A DNA stretch of 64,000 nt from Forficula auricularia (Eukaryota; Arthropoda; Insecta; Dermaptera; Forficulidae). Within the stretch, counting starts at the first letter, position 1. Each line of letters starts with the position of its first letter. The position numbers were made by a program, and so were the translations under genes. Location of the stretch: NCBI GenBank assembly GCA_024734495.1, contig JALMQS010000153.1, positions 35,588,584-35,652,583 on the forward strand. Reading direction: 5' to 3'. The notes below the pieces were generated by a model. It was not told the DNA's origin. It did no database searches and saw only the letters and a program-made list of their open reading frames with translations. Below, piece by piece: positions 43,540-55,601 of this stretch.

Positions 43540-45050
43540 ATTGATATTTCTTAGAAATGGAGTAGACCAAAGATTCTCAAATAAATCATTATTTATTCCT
43601 TTTTTGTATTATTACTATTTTAATAGTTCCTCAGCGAGAACAATTTTTATTCGACTAAAACTCGTCTGAACTTGCCTTTGACATGCTTAAACTGAAAGAT
43701 AAGTATATCAGGTATGGACTTTAAGCCTTCTATCCGCACCCTTTTCGGAAAAATCATTCATTTTAATTGCCCTTCAAACTATGCAACAATATTATTTCAT
43801 TTCGAGAACCAATATACTTTTCAAAACAAAATATATATTTTATAGAAAAATTTGAAATAACGGATAATAATTTGAAAACTTAAAGATCCTCCTGAAATTT
43901 ACAAGTCCATATTTATTAAAATACTCTAAATGTTTGAAATTTTAGGGATGCGCATCCATGGACCGCACTCCACTTATATATATATATGTATAATTTATTT
44001 AATCGAATGTTTTCTACATTTCATGCGGGCTATACGCGAAATGACGTTGGATTGTAGCTAAATGGATCACATCTTTTTCTCTCTTGGTCCAGACTTAAGA
44101 ATCACAGACTCCAATAGCGTAATCCGCAGTAGTCTCGCGATAAATATATTTTTCAAATAATCGCGGTCAAAACAACTTTCATCAATTATTCTTTGATATA
44201 TTAATGAGAAAAATTATAAAATTTATAATTATTTATTAGAGACTATAGTTTCGAACGTTTTAACTTCACCGTCAAACTTTTCTTTCATAAATATTCAATC
44301 TGTTATTTCACATGAGTTCAAATAGCAAATTGGAAGAAAATAAATTCGTTTTATTGTAATAGTAATCTGGTCATTTCACAAACGAACCATCGTTCAAAAT
44401 GAATTGAATTTTGTAAATCCAGAATAGTTAATAGCCGATATTTTCCGGCTGATGCTTGCTAAACACCAAAAAATGACAACAGTCCTTAAGTGAAAAAGAG
44501 TTTATCAAAAATAGAATTAATTCTCATTTATAATCTTCATCTATTCTAATTATTGGATTAAACATGTAGGTCATCAAATAGAAATTAATTAAATAGCTGA
44601 AGCGATATCAAAATGCAAATATATTATTTTTATCTTGATGAAGTAAAATGGAGTAATTTATTTGCTATTTACGTTGAGAAACTCAAGTGTTTTTTTCAAA
44701 TGTTTCATGAAAATGTTGATTTTGTTATCTCTAGTTATTTCGCAAAGACAAAATGTTGAAAATAATTTGAATTCCTTTTACAATTTAAATAAATTTTCTC
44801 TTGATAACCGGAGATCTAATTTAAGGGATTATTAATATTCCGAACAAAGATCTATAGATTTTAAAGAATAAACTAAAGATAGTATCATTCCTGCTTTTAA
44901 AATAAATAATTTCAATTATTCGAGTCCAGTGTTTCCAAAGTTTTATCTTCAACCAGAGCCGGTCCATGAGTTTTTGCGGCCTAAGCAGAATCCAAACTTG
45001 GCGCTCCTTACCCAAATAAAAAAAGAAGCAAAAAACAACACTTTTTGCAT
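43540..45050. other. Mostly featureless A+T-rich sequence
   Basis: A hammerhead-like family 2 remnant lies at about 44229-44280 on the minus strand (cgaaactatagtctctaata). A possible single hAT end (cagagccggtcc) lies at 44954. No gene was recognised. Confidence 0.4.
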
Positions 45051-45539
45051 GCACGATTACAATACTTGACCATACCTTGTATGGTAAAGTAAAAACAAAA
45101 ATATTAAATATTTTTGTTTCGTTTGAAATTTGAATAACCAAGTTGTAATGTTATTACGAACGTTTAATAAAATTGTGGTTCATGAGTTTATAACACATCT
45201 TGTAATGTCATTTGTCATTCAAATTATTTAAATTATGCCAAAGATAAAATTAAAAAATAATTTCTTAAAAATCTTATAATTTTTATCTTCAACTTTTGGC
45301 GCCCTAGGTGGATGCCGTATCCTCACTTAAAACGCAAGTTTTTCAATTTACATGTCATCTAAATTTATTGATTTCTCATTTTTAGTTGAAATTATTTTCC
45401 TAACACTTGCCTTTTACGCCCTTTGTGATGTCTGCTAAGAATTATGTTACCATATGATGATTTCATAGTATAATAATCATTTATAAGATTTTCAGTCAAA
45501 AAATACCAAACCCAAATCTTTCCTCTCATCTACGCAGTC

Positions 45540-45785
45540 ACCCGAATTTCGAAACGAACTAGAAGAAGAGTAGAACTTGAATTGGTTGAAATTACGATGG
45601 GAAACCGATTAGTTACATCATAGTCTATCCGATTTTTGAAATACAGCTTAAGATTCAAGAATTAATGTGCCCCTGCTGAAAAAAAGAAACCCTATGGAAC
45701 GAACATACTAAGTCCTAAGACACACCTCTCCAAGATTCTCAACTGAACCAAGCGGATCAGAGGGATATGTCTTGTACCATCGGTT
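45540..45785. repeat. Diverged relative of the 36-kb duplication, lacking the MITE
   Basis: aaattacgatgggaaaccga, aattaatgtgcccct and cttgtaccatcggttt match 35825-36005 and the sequence right of the MITE, but without the roughly 160-bp MITE. It is an ancestral or empty site. Confidence 0.75.
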
Positions 45786-46274
45786 TTCAAATGAAAGGCT
45801 TTTTGAAATGGTCTTTCGAAAAATTATAGAAAACACACACGATCATTCAGATAGAGGATATAACCGATCTCTCAAATATTTAACTATTGCATAGACAGTT
45901 GATTCCTCTCGGTAGCTGGAGAGTAATAATATTCCTGTCTATGGCCGTCAACCAGAGATGTTGGAACCTCTAAAAGGGAGAGGTGGAGGCCCTATCAAAC
46001 AATAATAATAACAATTTAATGTGTAAAAGCCAAGTTTTAGGAAAATAATTTCAACACTGCCGTGCCCCTAGATTTATTTATACATAAGCTCTTATAAAAT
46101 GTCAATATAAGTAAAAAAAAATATATATTTTTGGGCAATCATTAGTTGACTATTAAAATAGAAACGCCGGACACACGAAGATCCCGAGTTTGAACCACGG
46201 CTGGTCCTTTTGTTTATATAATAAAATAATATTTTTTATATTCTCTAGTATAATTTAATAAAAATTTGAATTAC

Positions 46275-46798
46275 AGTAGTGTCGCTATTCAGGAAGTCAA
46301 AAATCCATATTCAATAAATATTAAATAAATATATAAAAAAAGTTGAAGTGAATACATACATACATATTTTTCAAAGAAAAGCGTTGAAGCAAACCACTAG
46401 GGCAGTTCAAAAATTAATAACAGATTTTTTTAAGAGCTCTGACAATGTATAAACTGTACAGAATTCTGTAAATACATATGTATGTACATGTACATATTTG
46501 TACATTACATATTATGTTTGTATATTCTTTATAAGTTATTTATACATTAAGTTCATATTAATTAATAGTTTTATTTATCTTCTCCAATTATTTAACCACT
46601 AAAGTGAATTATTAACGGTTTTACCAAGGTTTCTTTTTGTTATTAAGTCAAACGACCTTTTTTTGTTATAAAGTAAAGAAAATTTTGAAATTTTTAAAAT
46701 TTAAAATATAAAATAATAAGTAGGTTATTTTTTATATTATTTTCGAAAATCCGGACAGGGTCCGGTCACAATAAATCCGGATTATAGACGCTCTACTG
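46275..46798. mobile_element. Pogo-like MITE
   Basis: The left end CAGTAGTGTCGCTATTC and right end GACGCTCTACTG are inverted, with TA on both sides (46273-46274, 46799-46800). The right subterminal region has ccggacagggtccgg. There is no coding sequence. Confidence 0.6.
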
Positions 46799-46800
46799 TA

Positions 46801-47795
46801 ATGGTTTTTTTTACGGGAAGTGTATTTATATTAAGTATGGAGAGGAGCAGAGAGCTTATGCTGGTGGCGGGGTTGTTTTTTATAATGAGCCCCCTTTTAT
46901 TAAATATTTGTTAAAATCATCTAGGAAACCAGCCTTTCCAATTTTATTTGGAATGCCCCGGCCTCCCTTCAGAAGTCGGCCCCGGAGGTGCAGCCCCGAA
47001 GGCTCGGCAACTCTGGCTACAAACTTTAATTTATTCTTGATCATAAATTAAACAACTCGTTACGGGCAAAGTAGCGCTTTAATCCAATGATTAGCAAACA
47101 AACTTAAGCAGTTTGATCTTGTAAGATATGGAGAGGAGCTGGCTGGAAATGAATGGTTTATGGCAACATGAGATCGAAGTAGGTAAGCCAAGCTTTTGGT
47201 ATTCGTTCAATAAAATGTATTGCAAATCTCAATGAGATAGTTGCAGGTGAGGAGAGAGAAATTCAGTTCCTAGTTGGTTAGTCGTTGCTCGATCCTTACC
47301 TGGATTCTCGTTTCGAGTTGAACCTGCCAATACACTCAACAATTTCCTTTTTCTAAATGTCTCCAGATTGATAATGAATAGAACGGATTTGAAGTTTCCT
47401 ATTAAGTCGCGGCGAGCGTTTTCTCTGCGAATAAATATTTCCTTCATTTATTAGAACATCATTTTCAACGAATTCAGTTTGTTATCACAATATAGGTATA
47501 TGGAATTGGCTGTCTGCGTGTCATCAACATTTAAACTCATTTAAGTAATTCAAAAATTATATTTGTTATCGCCGTTTCGGCATAATGAACAACAAATAAT
47601 CTGGCTTATTTTGTGCATACCACATGATTTTCACTTATTCAGCTTAAAATATCGTAAAATTAAAATTATTTTCTCCCTCAAAATAATCATTAAATTAAAA
47701 TTTAATTTCGGGGAAAATGAAAACAATCTGGGCCATAAATCTATCACATTTTGAAATGGTTTAAAATAATGAAAAAAATTTAACTAGAAAAAAAC
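46801..47795. other. Sequence without recognisable feature
   Basis: A minus frame at 47229-47447 has no recognisable domain. Nothing else is supported. Confidence 0.4.
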
Positions 47796-47799
47796 TGAA

Positions 47800-48275
47800 T
47801 ATATTTTTTAAAAGAACATAAAATATTTTTTTTTAATGTGTTTTAAACATTATATGAGACAAAAAAGAGGGAGAGGGCAAAAATGAAAATTCTAGCCCTT
47901 TCGACCGAACTCAACCAATTGTATACATATTCTGTGAACCCCCAGAAGGCTAGAAATTGAAAAACTAACCACCCAAAATTGGGAGGGAGGGTCAAAAATT
48001 AAAATTCTAGCCCTTTCGACCAAACTCAACAACATTTTACATAGTTTGGTCGAAAGGGCTAGAATTTTAATTGTTGACCCTCCCCCCAATTTTGGAGTAG
48101 TTAGTTTGTCCATTTCTAGCCTTCTGGGAGTCCACAGAATATGTATACAAAATTTGGTTGAGTTTGGTCGAAAGGGCTAGAATTTTCATTTTTACTCTCC
48201 CCTTTTTTTGTCTCATATAATGTTTAAAACACATTAAAAAAAAATTATTTTATTGTCTTTTAAAAAATATATTCA
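47800..48275. repeat. Palindrome with arms of about 220 bp
   Basis: Centred near 48033. Arms share ttttaaacattatatgagac, ctagccctttcgaccgaac (twice per arm) and agaaggctagaaat. The unit ttggttgagtttggtcgaaa relates it to the tandem block at 51430-51900. Confidence 0.85.
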
Positions 48276-48480
48276 GTTTTTTTCATTTTTTTTACTACCA
48301 TTTCAAAATGAGGTAGATCTTTATTTTGAGGGATTTGAATTTTTTCTCCGGTAGAAAATGAAAAATATTTTTTTTTTCATGGGGTTTATTTAGATTTAGA
48401 TTTTTTATTGAATGTTTTGAGGATGTTCTCTTCCTAGAGCAAAAAAGATTATACACAAATATAAAAATAATTTTTAAGAA

Positions 48481-49556
48481 AAAAATAAAAACAGACTTCA
48501 AAAAATCAAATGCAACAAATCAAAATACACTAAAAGGTATAAAACAATTATTATCTTATTTAGTTACAACTAAACGACGAAATATTAACATGAAATTACT
48601 TTTTGAAGTCGGTACCAAACAAACTATACCTATAAGCGAGCGTACCCGCCAAACGCTAAGTAAGATCCGTCGATTGCGATTCATAAAAGGTATATGTTTG
48701 GCACCGACTTCCAAAAGTAATTTCATGTTAATATTTCGTCGTTTAAGTTGTAACTAAATAAGATAATAATTATTTTATACCTTTTAGTGTATTTTATTTG
48801 TTGCATTTAATTTTTTGAAGTCGGTTTTTATTTTTTCTTAAAAATTATTTTTATTTTTCTCTTTTTAGTTAATAGTGATCATATCATCAGACTTGACCAA
48901 ATTAATATGACATCCATCCCTAAGACACCCCTTTCGGATAAAAAAAGAACCATCGAAATCGGTTCATAAACAAAGAAGTTAGGTCTAAACAAACCTAATA
49001 TAAAAATTTTTAAGAAAAAATAAAAACCGACTTCAAAAATTAAATGCAACAAATATAAAAATACACTAAAAGGTATAAAATAATTATTATCTTATTTAGT
49101 TACAACTAAACGACGAAATATTAACACGAAATTACTTTTAAAGTCGGTGCCAAACAAACTATTACCTATAAGCGAGCGTACCCGCCAAACGTACTAAGTA
49201 AGATCCGTCGAGTGCGATTCATAAAAGGTATATGGTTGGCACCAACTTCAAAAAGTAATTTCGTGTTAATATTTCGTCGTTTAGTTGTAACTAAATAAGA
49301 TAATAATTATTTTATACCTTTTAGTGTATTTTTATATTTGTTGCATTTAATTTTTGAAGTCGGTTTTTATTTTTTCTTAAAAATTTTTATTTTTCTCTTT
49401 TTAGTGATGTTATTAATAGTGATTATATCATCAGAACTTGACCAAATTAATATGACACCATCCCTAAGACACCCCCTTTTGGATAAAAAAAGAACCATCG
49501 AAATCGGTTCATAAACAAAGAGGTTAGGTCTAAACAAACCTAAACAAACCTAATAA
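48481..49556. repeat. Two tandem 535-bp units, each a foldback
   Basis: Unit 1 covers about 48481-49014 and unit 2 about 49015-49556. Each starts aaaataaaaaccgacttcaa, has inverted arms of about 160 bp (atacactaaaaggtataaaa, actaaacgacgaaatattaa and their complements), then a shared tail with aaatcggttcataaacaaag. Units are almost identical, so the duplication is recent. Confidence 0.85.
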
Positions 49557-49945
49557 AAAAGGTCTAATACCTATGAAAAAAATCGAAAAAATGGGACCAA
49601 TCGGAAGCTAGACTGGACCCAATGCAAAAAAAATTTTCAAAATCGGTTGACAATTGGCGGAGATATGAGGTAACATAGGCACAAAAAAAAAAAAAAAAAA
49701 AAAAATTCAATCGAATAGAGAACCTCCTGCTTTTTTGAAGTCGGTTAAAAATAGGTCTAATACCTATGAAAAAAAAACGAAAAAAAATGGGACCAATCGG
49801 AAGCTAGACTGGACCCAATGCAAAAAAAAATTTCAAAATCGGTTGACAATTGGCGGAGATATGAGGTAACATAGGCACAAAAAAAAAAAAAAAAAATCAG
49901 TCGAATAGAGAACCTCCTCCTTTTTTGAAGTCGGTTAAAAATTTA
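49557..49945. repeat. Two tandem 190-bp units ending in gaagtcggtt
   Basis: Both units contain gggaccaatcggaagctaga, tggcggagatatgaggtaac, an A-run, gaatagagaacctcct and ttttttgaagtcggtt. The last motif links them to the foldback units just upstream. A similar 3' end is common in insect genomes, to my knowledge. Confidence 0.85.
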
Positions 49946-50680
49946 ATAAAGAAAATTGAACCATACAATAATATAATAAATATAAATATAATACATTTAT
50001 AACACAATATTACGCACTTGTATGCTACTCATTAGAGATATCAGAAAGCATTCTCCCCCAATCATCCCAATTAACAATACAAATAAACCGTCCCACTTCC
50101 AATCCACCAGTCCACTCAACACCACAGAATCTCATTCAGATTTCTGCTTTGACAAAAAAGGCTCTAAAATTCATTTTTCAATACTGCAATTGATCTGAAT
50201 TTCCTGATTTCCCTGGCTATGGAATTGTGAGGTTTTCTTGTAAAAATCTCTTAACTAAAATTCTTTTTATTAATTTTTTTTTATTTATTTAATTCACTTT
50301 AAAATGAACGTAACCCCAAAGTGGCCATTTTTAAGTGATTTTTTTATCTTTCATCGTTTAGAAGTGACTTGACTGAAAATTCCACACATTCACTCATTCT
50401 CCCTCTATCAGCAACTAATAAGAACGAATTTGATACCTCAAGTATATTGGAAGCAATATAGGATACAGAACCCTCGGTATGCGAGTACGAATCACTCTTT
50501 TTTTAATATTTTAATAATCAAAACAGAAACGACGTGACGTCAGAGGCCATTCAGCTTAGACAATTTTTCTCTCATTGAAAATGCACAAAGAGATCTGATT
50601 TCGGCTGTGACTGTTTATTTTGTTTTTATTTTCAAAACATTAAACACATATTCAATATTTAAAAAAAAAGTCTTTATTAT
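49946..50680. other. Sequence without recognisable feature
   Basis: No supported gene or repeat pair. Confidence 0.4.
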
Positions 50681-50684
50681 TATT

Positions 50685-50885
50685 TAAAGTACCTGGAGCC
50701 AATGAGCGATACTCGTTAACTTTTGCTTCAGTTAAAAGCTATATATTAATATTATTTTTAATTTAAAATTCTGATAAAAATACAAATATATATAGTACAT
50801 GCCCCCTGGACACCCCTCCCGAACCCCCCGGAAACTCCGCACTTGGGCACATCCCGGATCCCCACCACTGCACCCCTCACATCTA
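50685..50885 (-). repeat. G-rich dispersed repeat, copy 2 (inverted)
   Basis: Reverse-oriented relative of 19060-19320; shared words include aaaatacaaatata, ccggatccccaccactgcac and cgatactcg. Confidence 0.6.
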
Positions 50886-51429
50886 CTCGCACCCAGCTTT
50901 TCCATTTCTAGCCTTCTAGTGGCCCACAGATTATGATGTGTATATAGTTAAATAAATAAATTCCGTATAATTATTTTTTTAAATTAAATAACAATTTATC
51001 GAGTTTGATAATTAATTAAATTGGCAAATTCTAATATATAATAATATTACTTATGAACTGTTTGTGGGATTTAAAACTCGCTTTATAATCAATTAAATTG
51101 CTTAATTTTAATATGGTATAATTTTATTTGGTATAAAGTATTCGTGGGTTTTAAAAGTAAAAAACCAATTAATAAATAAAAGATAATTGAAAAAATGTAA
51201 ACAAACTTTTTTATTGACATTTTCATCTATCAATAATTAGTTTAATTAAGAAAAAGCCAATTAAGATGAATTTTGATGAAGTCCAGACCTAACCAGATAG
51301 CTTTCTCATCCTCAAAACTTGTTAATAGAGTTCGATTCATCAAAATCAGTAGAGCCGTTTTCAAATTAAAAAAAATAAGCTGACGTGTTCTGATGTGGCC
51401 ATCCACTAGACTTTGCCATACAACCTGGC

Positions 51430-51900
51430 CCCTCACTTACATTAATATTTAATAAAATTATTTATAATCATGTAGGGGAGGAGGGTTAGTTTTTGCATTT
51501 TTATTCTCCCAGAAGCACACTGATTATGTATACAAAATTTGGTTGAGTTTGGTAAATGACCAAGATTTTCATTTTTTGAACCCTCCACCCCCCCCCCCCA
51601 TTTTGTGTGGTTAGTTAATGCATTTTTAGAATTCTGGGGACCCACTGTATACAAAATTTGGTTGAGTTTGGTAAATGGCCAAGATTTTCATTTTTTTGAC
51701 CCCCCACCCCCATTTTGGGCGGTTAGATTTTTCATTTTTAGGCTTCTGGGGGTCCACTAATTATGTATACAAAATTTGGTTGAGTTTGCTCAAACGACCT
51801 AGATTTTTAATTTTTAACCCCCCCCCCTTCCCACCCCTTAATTTTGGGTCGATGTGCACCAAAATCTAATCAGCTCTTAATCTCAATGGACCAAAAAACC
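51430..51900. repeat. Tandem repeats of about 115 bp, C-rich
   Basis: Three to four units contain tatacaaaatttggttgagt, ccaagattttcattttt, a C-run and attttgggcggttag. Flanking pieces on the left (51240-51430) match R1 in reverse orientation. R1, the 47.8-kb palindrome and this block form one related repeat group. Confidence 0.75.
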
Positions 51901-52067
51901 ACATTTTTCATGCACGATTACAATACTTGACCATACCCTGTATGGTAAAGTAATACAAATATATAAACATATAAATATACAATTTTTGGTCGTTTAATAA
52001 GAGTAGATATGTTTATTAATAGTGAGTTGGTGTTTACTGATTATGTACTGATATCGTATTACTAAGG

Positions 52068-52305
52068 AAATCACAAGAGGTTGTCATTTACTAGAACTGA
52101 GATAGTATGGATTATTTTTAATTAGGTAAGTAAGCGCGTTTTCACCCTCGGGAATCGAACCTAAAATTAAAATTTTAGCCCAATTATCTTGTTAGTTTTG
52201 GTGCTCTGGTTCATTCCCGCGGGGGTGGTAACAATCCTTCTGACATATATTTAAAAATAATCTATTCCATCTAGTAGATAACAACTTCTTGTGATTTTTA
52301 TAAAA
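52068..52305. repeat. Inverted repeat containing SINE-like S2 pieces
   Basis: The outer arms aaatcacaagaggttg and caacttcttgtgattt are inverted. The centre holds two S2-like heads: minus ggttcgattcccgagggtga at about 52152 and plus ggttcattcccgcgggggtg at about 52210. This arrangement resembles two head-to-head SINE pieces. Confidence 0.5.
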
Positions 52306-52599
52306 GTTTAAAGTCTACTTCTATCTATTTTAACTATTATTTTATTATTTATTAATTTGGAAATGGCATTTAAAATTGTTTTATATCCGTAAAAATTTGA
52401 TTGGCTAAATCCAAATATGTCGAAGACATATATGTATCACTTCATCATCAGTGGAAGATACTTATCTCACCAATATGTCGCTATCCAAAAGAATACACAA
52501 AGATTTTTACATTATAAAAAGAAGCATTAACAAAAATCTCTCAATAGTAACAGAAAACACACAGAGACAGAGGCAGATGTTTTAGATTAAGCCAACAAA

Positions 52600-53145
52600 T
52601 TTTTCAGCCTCACTTTAAAATACAAATTTAAAGCTTCTTTTTCGGATGCATTGCTAATTTCAAGTAGGACACTTTTCTGAGATTTCGAATACTTTCCACC
52701 AAATGCATTCTCCATCAAAATTTGTAATTGTGGCAATTGGATTTACGATCCTTCTAAATTAAATTGAAATTTTCTTTTTGCCGAGAGTAGCAGAATTTTT
52801 ATAAAAACACATCAATTCCTGTGAATCAATTGTAATAGACTGATGAAGAGGGAAAAGCTCTCGAACTATAGTCTCGTTATAAATAAATTTAAAAATGTAT
52901 TTTTTCAGCAGAAGACACACTCTTTTATTGTCTTCTTTAATTAATAAAAATTCTGCTACCCTCGGCAAAATGAAACTTTCAATTTAATTTAAAAGAATTG
53001 TCATTCCAATTGCCACAATTACAAATCTTGGTGGAGAATACATTTGGTGGAAAGTATTCGAAATTACAAAAAAATATCTTACTTTAAATTAGCCATGCAC
53101 CCGAAAAAGAAGCTTTAAATTTTTATTTTAAATTGAGACTGAAAT
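52600..53145. repeat. Palindrome with arms of about 200 bp around a hammerhead family 2 remnant
   Basis: Left-arm words gccgagagtagcagaattt, aattgtggcaattgg and gatttcgaatactttccacc return inverted on the right. The centre (52840-52890) holds CTGATGA, a stem-II-like agaggg..ctct, then GAACTATAGTCTCGTTATAA, one A short of the GAAA core. ATAAATAAA follows. Confidence 0.7.
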
Positions 53146-53229
53146 ATTCTACTGAATGTAAAAATATTTGGTTCCACAAGACATGCCCCTCCGAGAACAT
53201 CATTCCAATAAATTTTAATAATTTTTGCT

Positions 53230-53945
53230 TTACCATACAGGGTATGGTAAGTAACCGTGCATGAAAAAAATGTTGTTGTTTTTTGCTAACTTTTTTCGAA
53301 ATATCTCAAAAATGGCTGAAACTATTTTGATTAAAAAAATTGAGCGAAACCATGGCAAAAAAGTTCTAACAAGTGAACATCGAAAAAATTATATTTTTCA
53401 AGATAATAACTGTTTTGTCAAAATGTCTGTTAGTACGTGCGTTACTAAATTTTGTGGACGAGCAAGCTCAAAAACTATTGTGAATATCAAAACCAAATTT
53501 CATACCTAATTTTGGTGTATTGAGATTAAGAGCTGATTAGATTTTGGTGCATATTGACCCAAAATTAAGGTGGAGTTAGGGGGGGGGGTTAAAATTTAAA
53601 ATTATAATGTTTTCAAACTAAAAAAAAAAAACAAGAAAAATGAATTATACTATAAAATGAACCTATAATAATGAAAATATTTTTTTTTCTGGCGCCTAAA
53701 TTAGGGGGTGATGATCAAAATAAATCACAATAAATCTAGGACATTTGTGCAAACTCAACCATATTTTGCATACATAATCAGTGGGCCCCCAGAGCACTAA
53801 ACATGTAAAAACAAACCCCCCGAAATGGGGGGGGTTAGGGTCAAAAAATTAAAATCTAGGCCCTTTTGTACCAAACTCAACCAGAAGTTTATGGTAAAGT
53901 CTTGTGGATGGCCACATCAGAACGTGTCTATTTATTAATTGATAT
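53230..53945 (+). repeat. Dispersed repeat R1 (copy 2)
   Basis: Second copy of the repeat at 1328-1810, here without hammerhead arms. An open frame at 53261-53509 is part of the repeat and encodes nothing recognisable. Confidence 0.65.
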
Positions 53946-53949
53946 ATTC

Positions 53950-54245
53950 CGATGTCATTTAAATTTTTATTAAAATCTATATATTATTAAAAAACAATAA
54001 GTTTTTTTTTAATATACATATAAGGATATAGTTTTTTGTTCTGTGTGTATGAATAATAATAAATGATATTTAAGAATCTTGTAGGGATGTGTTAGAGAAA
54101 TTCTCTTGATCAGATCATGACTTTAACTTCAAAATTGTTCTATAGATAATCTATCGTAAAAAAAGAAAAAAAATTGGTTAATTTGACCTGTGTATAAAAT
54201 TGGTTGTTCAGTAAAGTCTAGGAAAATTTTTCTAATAAGAAATGC
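53950..54245. other. A+T-rich sequence without recognisable feature
   Basis: No coding frame or paired repeats. Confidence 0.45.
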
Positions 54246-54248
54246 TTA

Positions 54249-54470
54249 CGCCTGTGGGAGGCTCTCCTATCTAATACGTGGAGATATTGGTCTTTAAAAA
54301 GGTCTTGATAAATCGTCATGAAACAGCAATTAATTACATCCATCACGTTCAAGAGATAAGTATCGAGCTGGCTTTCTGGAGCTTCTCTTTTCGACTTATT
54401 ATCCTTGGCCGTGGATGCTGGAGCTGGAGCTGGAGCTGAATGCTGGTTTCTTCACTTGCTCTGCTCTGGA
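54249..54470 (-). CDS. Possible exon of an unrecognised host gene
   Basis: The minus frame is open from about 54470 down past 54249 and reads SAPAPAPASTAKDNKSKREA, then PESQLDTYLLNVMDVINCC and FMTIYQDLFKDQYLHVLDRR. Near 54249 a strong donor-like GTAAGC follows CACAGGC. The block is richer in G+C than its surroundings and includes a ctccag hexamer repeat. The 3' direction of this strand leads away from PPP2R3C, so the two would be divergent. No start exon or acceptor is convincing, and other frames are also open, so this could be a 5' UTR or promoter region of either gene. Confidence 0.28.
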
Positions 54471-54829
54471 CCATTTTTTGCTCCCTGACCGGCGATCGCT
54501 GGCTAACTCAACTTATATTGGAAACAACATATCATCCATTGTTTTTTGCTTTCTTTTTTCAATTTTTTTTTTTTTATTTTTTTCAATCATGTCCTATCAA
54601 ATACGCTTCGACAATGGCAATTCTCTTTTTAAATGGTAATTTAAATGATTAGTTAATGAGCATTTGCAGACAAAAGAAAATTATTCAAAATCAAATAAAA
54701 ATAAAAATAAAATTGGAGGAAAAAGTTGAACTTTTTTAAAACTTGGTACGCTCTCTGATTAGAGCCGTCCTAGTATAACAAAAATAATAAAATCAACTTA
54801 GAAGAATTTTCGATGGATTGGTAGAACTT

Positions 54830-54950
54830 TTAATAGAGAATTGATGAAAGGCAGCAAATACAATTCCGAATAAAATAAATTTATTGGAAAGTCATTTTGA
54901 TCCTCTCAGAAACCGACGTTTCGGAGGATCGTCCTTCTTCAGGGTTTAAG
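54830..54950 (-). repeat. Element G, left inverted arm with hammerhead
   Basis: About 120 bp matching 56970-57110 in reverse: acaattccgaataaa, aaagtcattttgatc, then the hammerhead motif. It ends about 60 bp before the PPP2R3C start codon. Confidence 0.75.
54910..54947 (-). ncRNA. Hammerhead ribozyme motif (element G, left arm)
   Basis: On the minus strand, stem I AAACC (54947 to 54943) pairs with GGTTT (54914 to 54910). Core CTGAAGA (54942 to 54936). Stem II AGGA-CGA-TCCT. GAAA then CGTC, with cleavage predicted after that C. Stem I and the stem III remnant are identical to element A, but the rest of the arm differs. It is antisense to the PPP2R3C transcript. Confidence 0.75.
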
Positions 54951-55009
54951 GTAGGTAGTTCTTAGATTATTTTCATGAATTTATTGAATGACATGAAATA
55001 GAAATAATA

Positions 55010-55275
55010 ATGGATTTGAAACAAATGTTAATTAAAGCATTAGTAAATAAAAAAGGTAATTACTATTTTATTAAAAAATTCATTTGAAAATACACTTACA
55101 CTTATTACTCTTTTTGATTGAAATTAAAGGCAATGAAAATGAATTGAATAATAAAAAATTAAATGATAATGAAGAATCAAAGTTATTTTTTAAACAATTT
55201 AATGAATGGAAGAAAAATAGTAAATCGAAATATTTAGATCATAATGTCAATGAAATTCCTAGGTTTTATTTTAAG
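55010..55275 (+). CDS. PPP2R3C: PP2A regulatory subunit B'' gamma homologue, exons 1-2 (partial)
   Basis: Exon 1 (55010-55055) encodes MDLKQMLIKALVNKK and ends AAAG before GT. Exon 2 (55130-55275) follows a 74-nt GT..AG intron and encodes KLNDNEESKLFFKQFNEWKK and NEIPRFYFK. It ends AAG before GTAATA. Phases agree (1 nt plus 2 nt make a Gly codon). The order and spacing match the N-terminus of animal PPP2R3C (MDWKEVL, then ..F.KYYSEWK.., then IPRFYYR), a subunit that directs protein phosphatase 2A and has EF-hand-like domains further on. The remaining exons are not found up to 64000, so intron 2 is at least 8.7 kb and filled with transposons. The start codon is the first in frame. A hammerhead arm lies about 60 bp upstream. 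Confidence 0.75.
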
Positions 55276-55601
55276 GTAATAATCTTGTATATTAATGACA
55301 ACTAGCTCTAACCAGCCCAGTTATATTTAAAATGTATACTTAATTAAGATTTCTTTATCAAGTACACGATATCCTGTATTTTAATTCTTAAGATGGTAAA
55401 TTTTTTAATAGATAATGTATGAATCAAGTACTTAAGGTAGTTCTTTCACAAATGCAAAAATTCAAGAAGTCTTTCGAAACTTGGAATATAAGTAATTAAA
55501 AGCATAATACACATACTGTTAAAATTTAAAGACGATTTACCACACGAAACATGAAATAATTGCAATTGAAAATGACATTTTTTAAATAGGGTAGATAGGG
55601 A

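Noticed and set aside
44954..45340. Possible hAT element beginning cagagccggtcc
   Set aside because: Only one end resembles a hAT terminus; no inverted right end or 8-bp duplication was found.
52400..52460. Minus-strand CTGATGA with possible stem I TCCA/TGGA
   Set aside because: The second core strand reads GACA rather than GAAA, the stem II fold is doubtful and there is no inverted partner; too degenerate to call a hammerhead.
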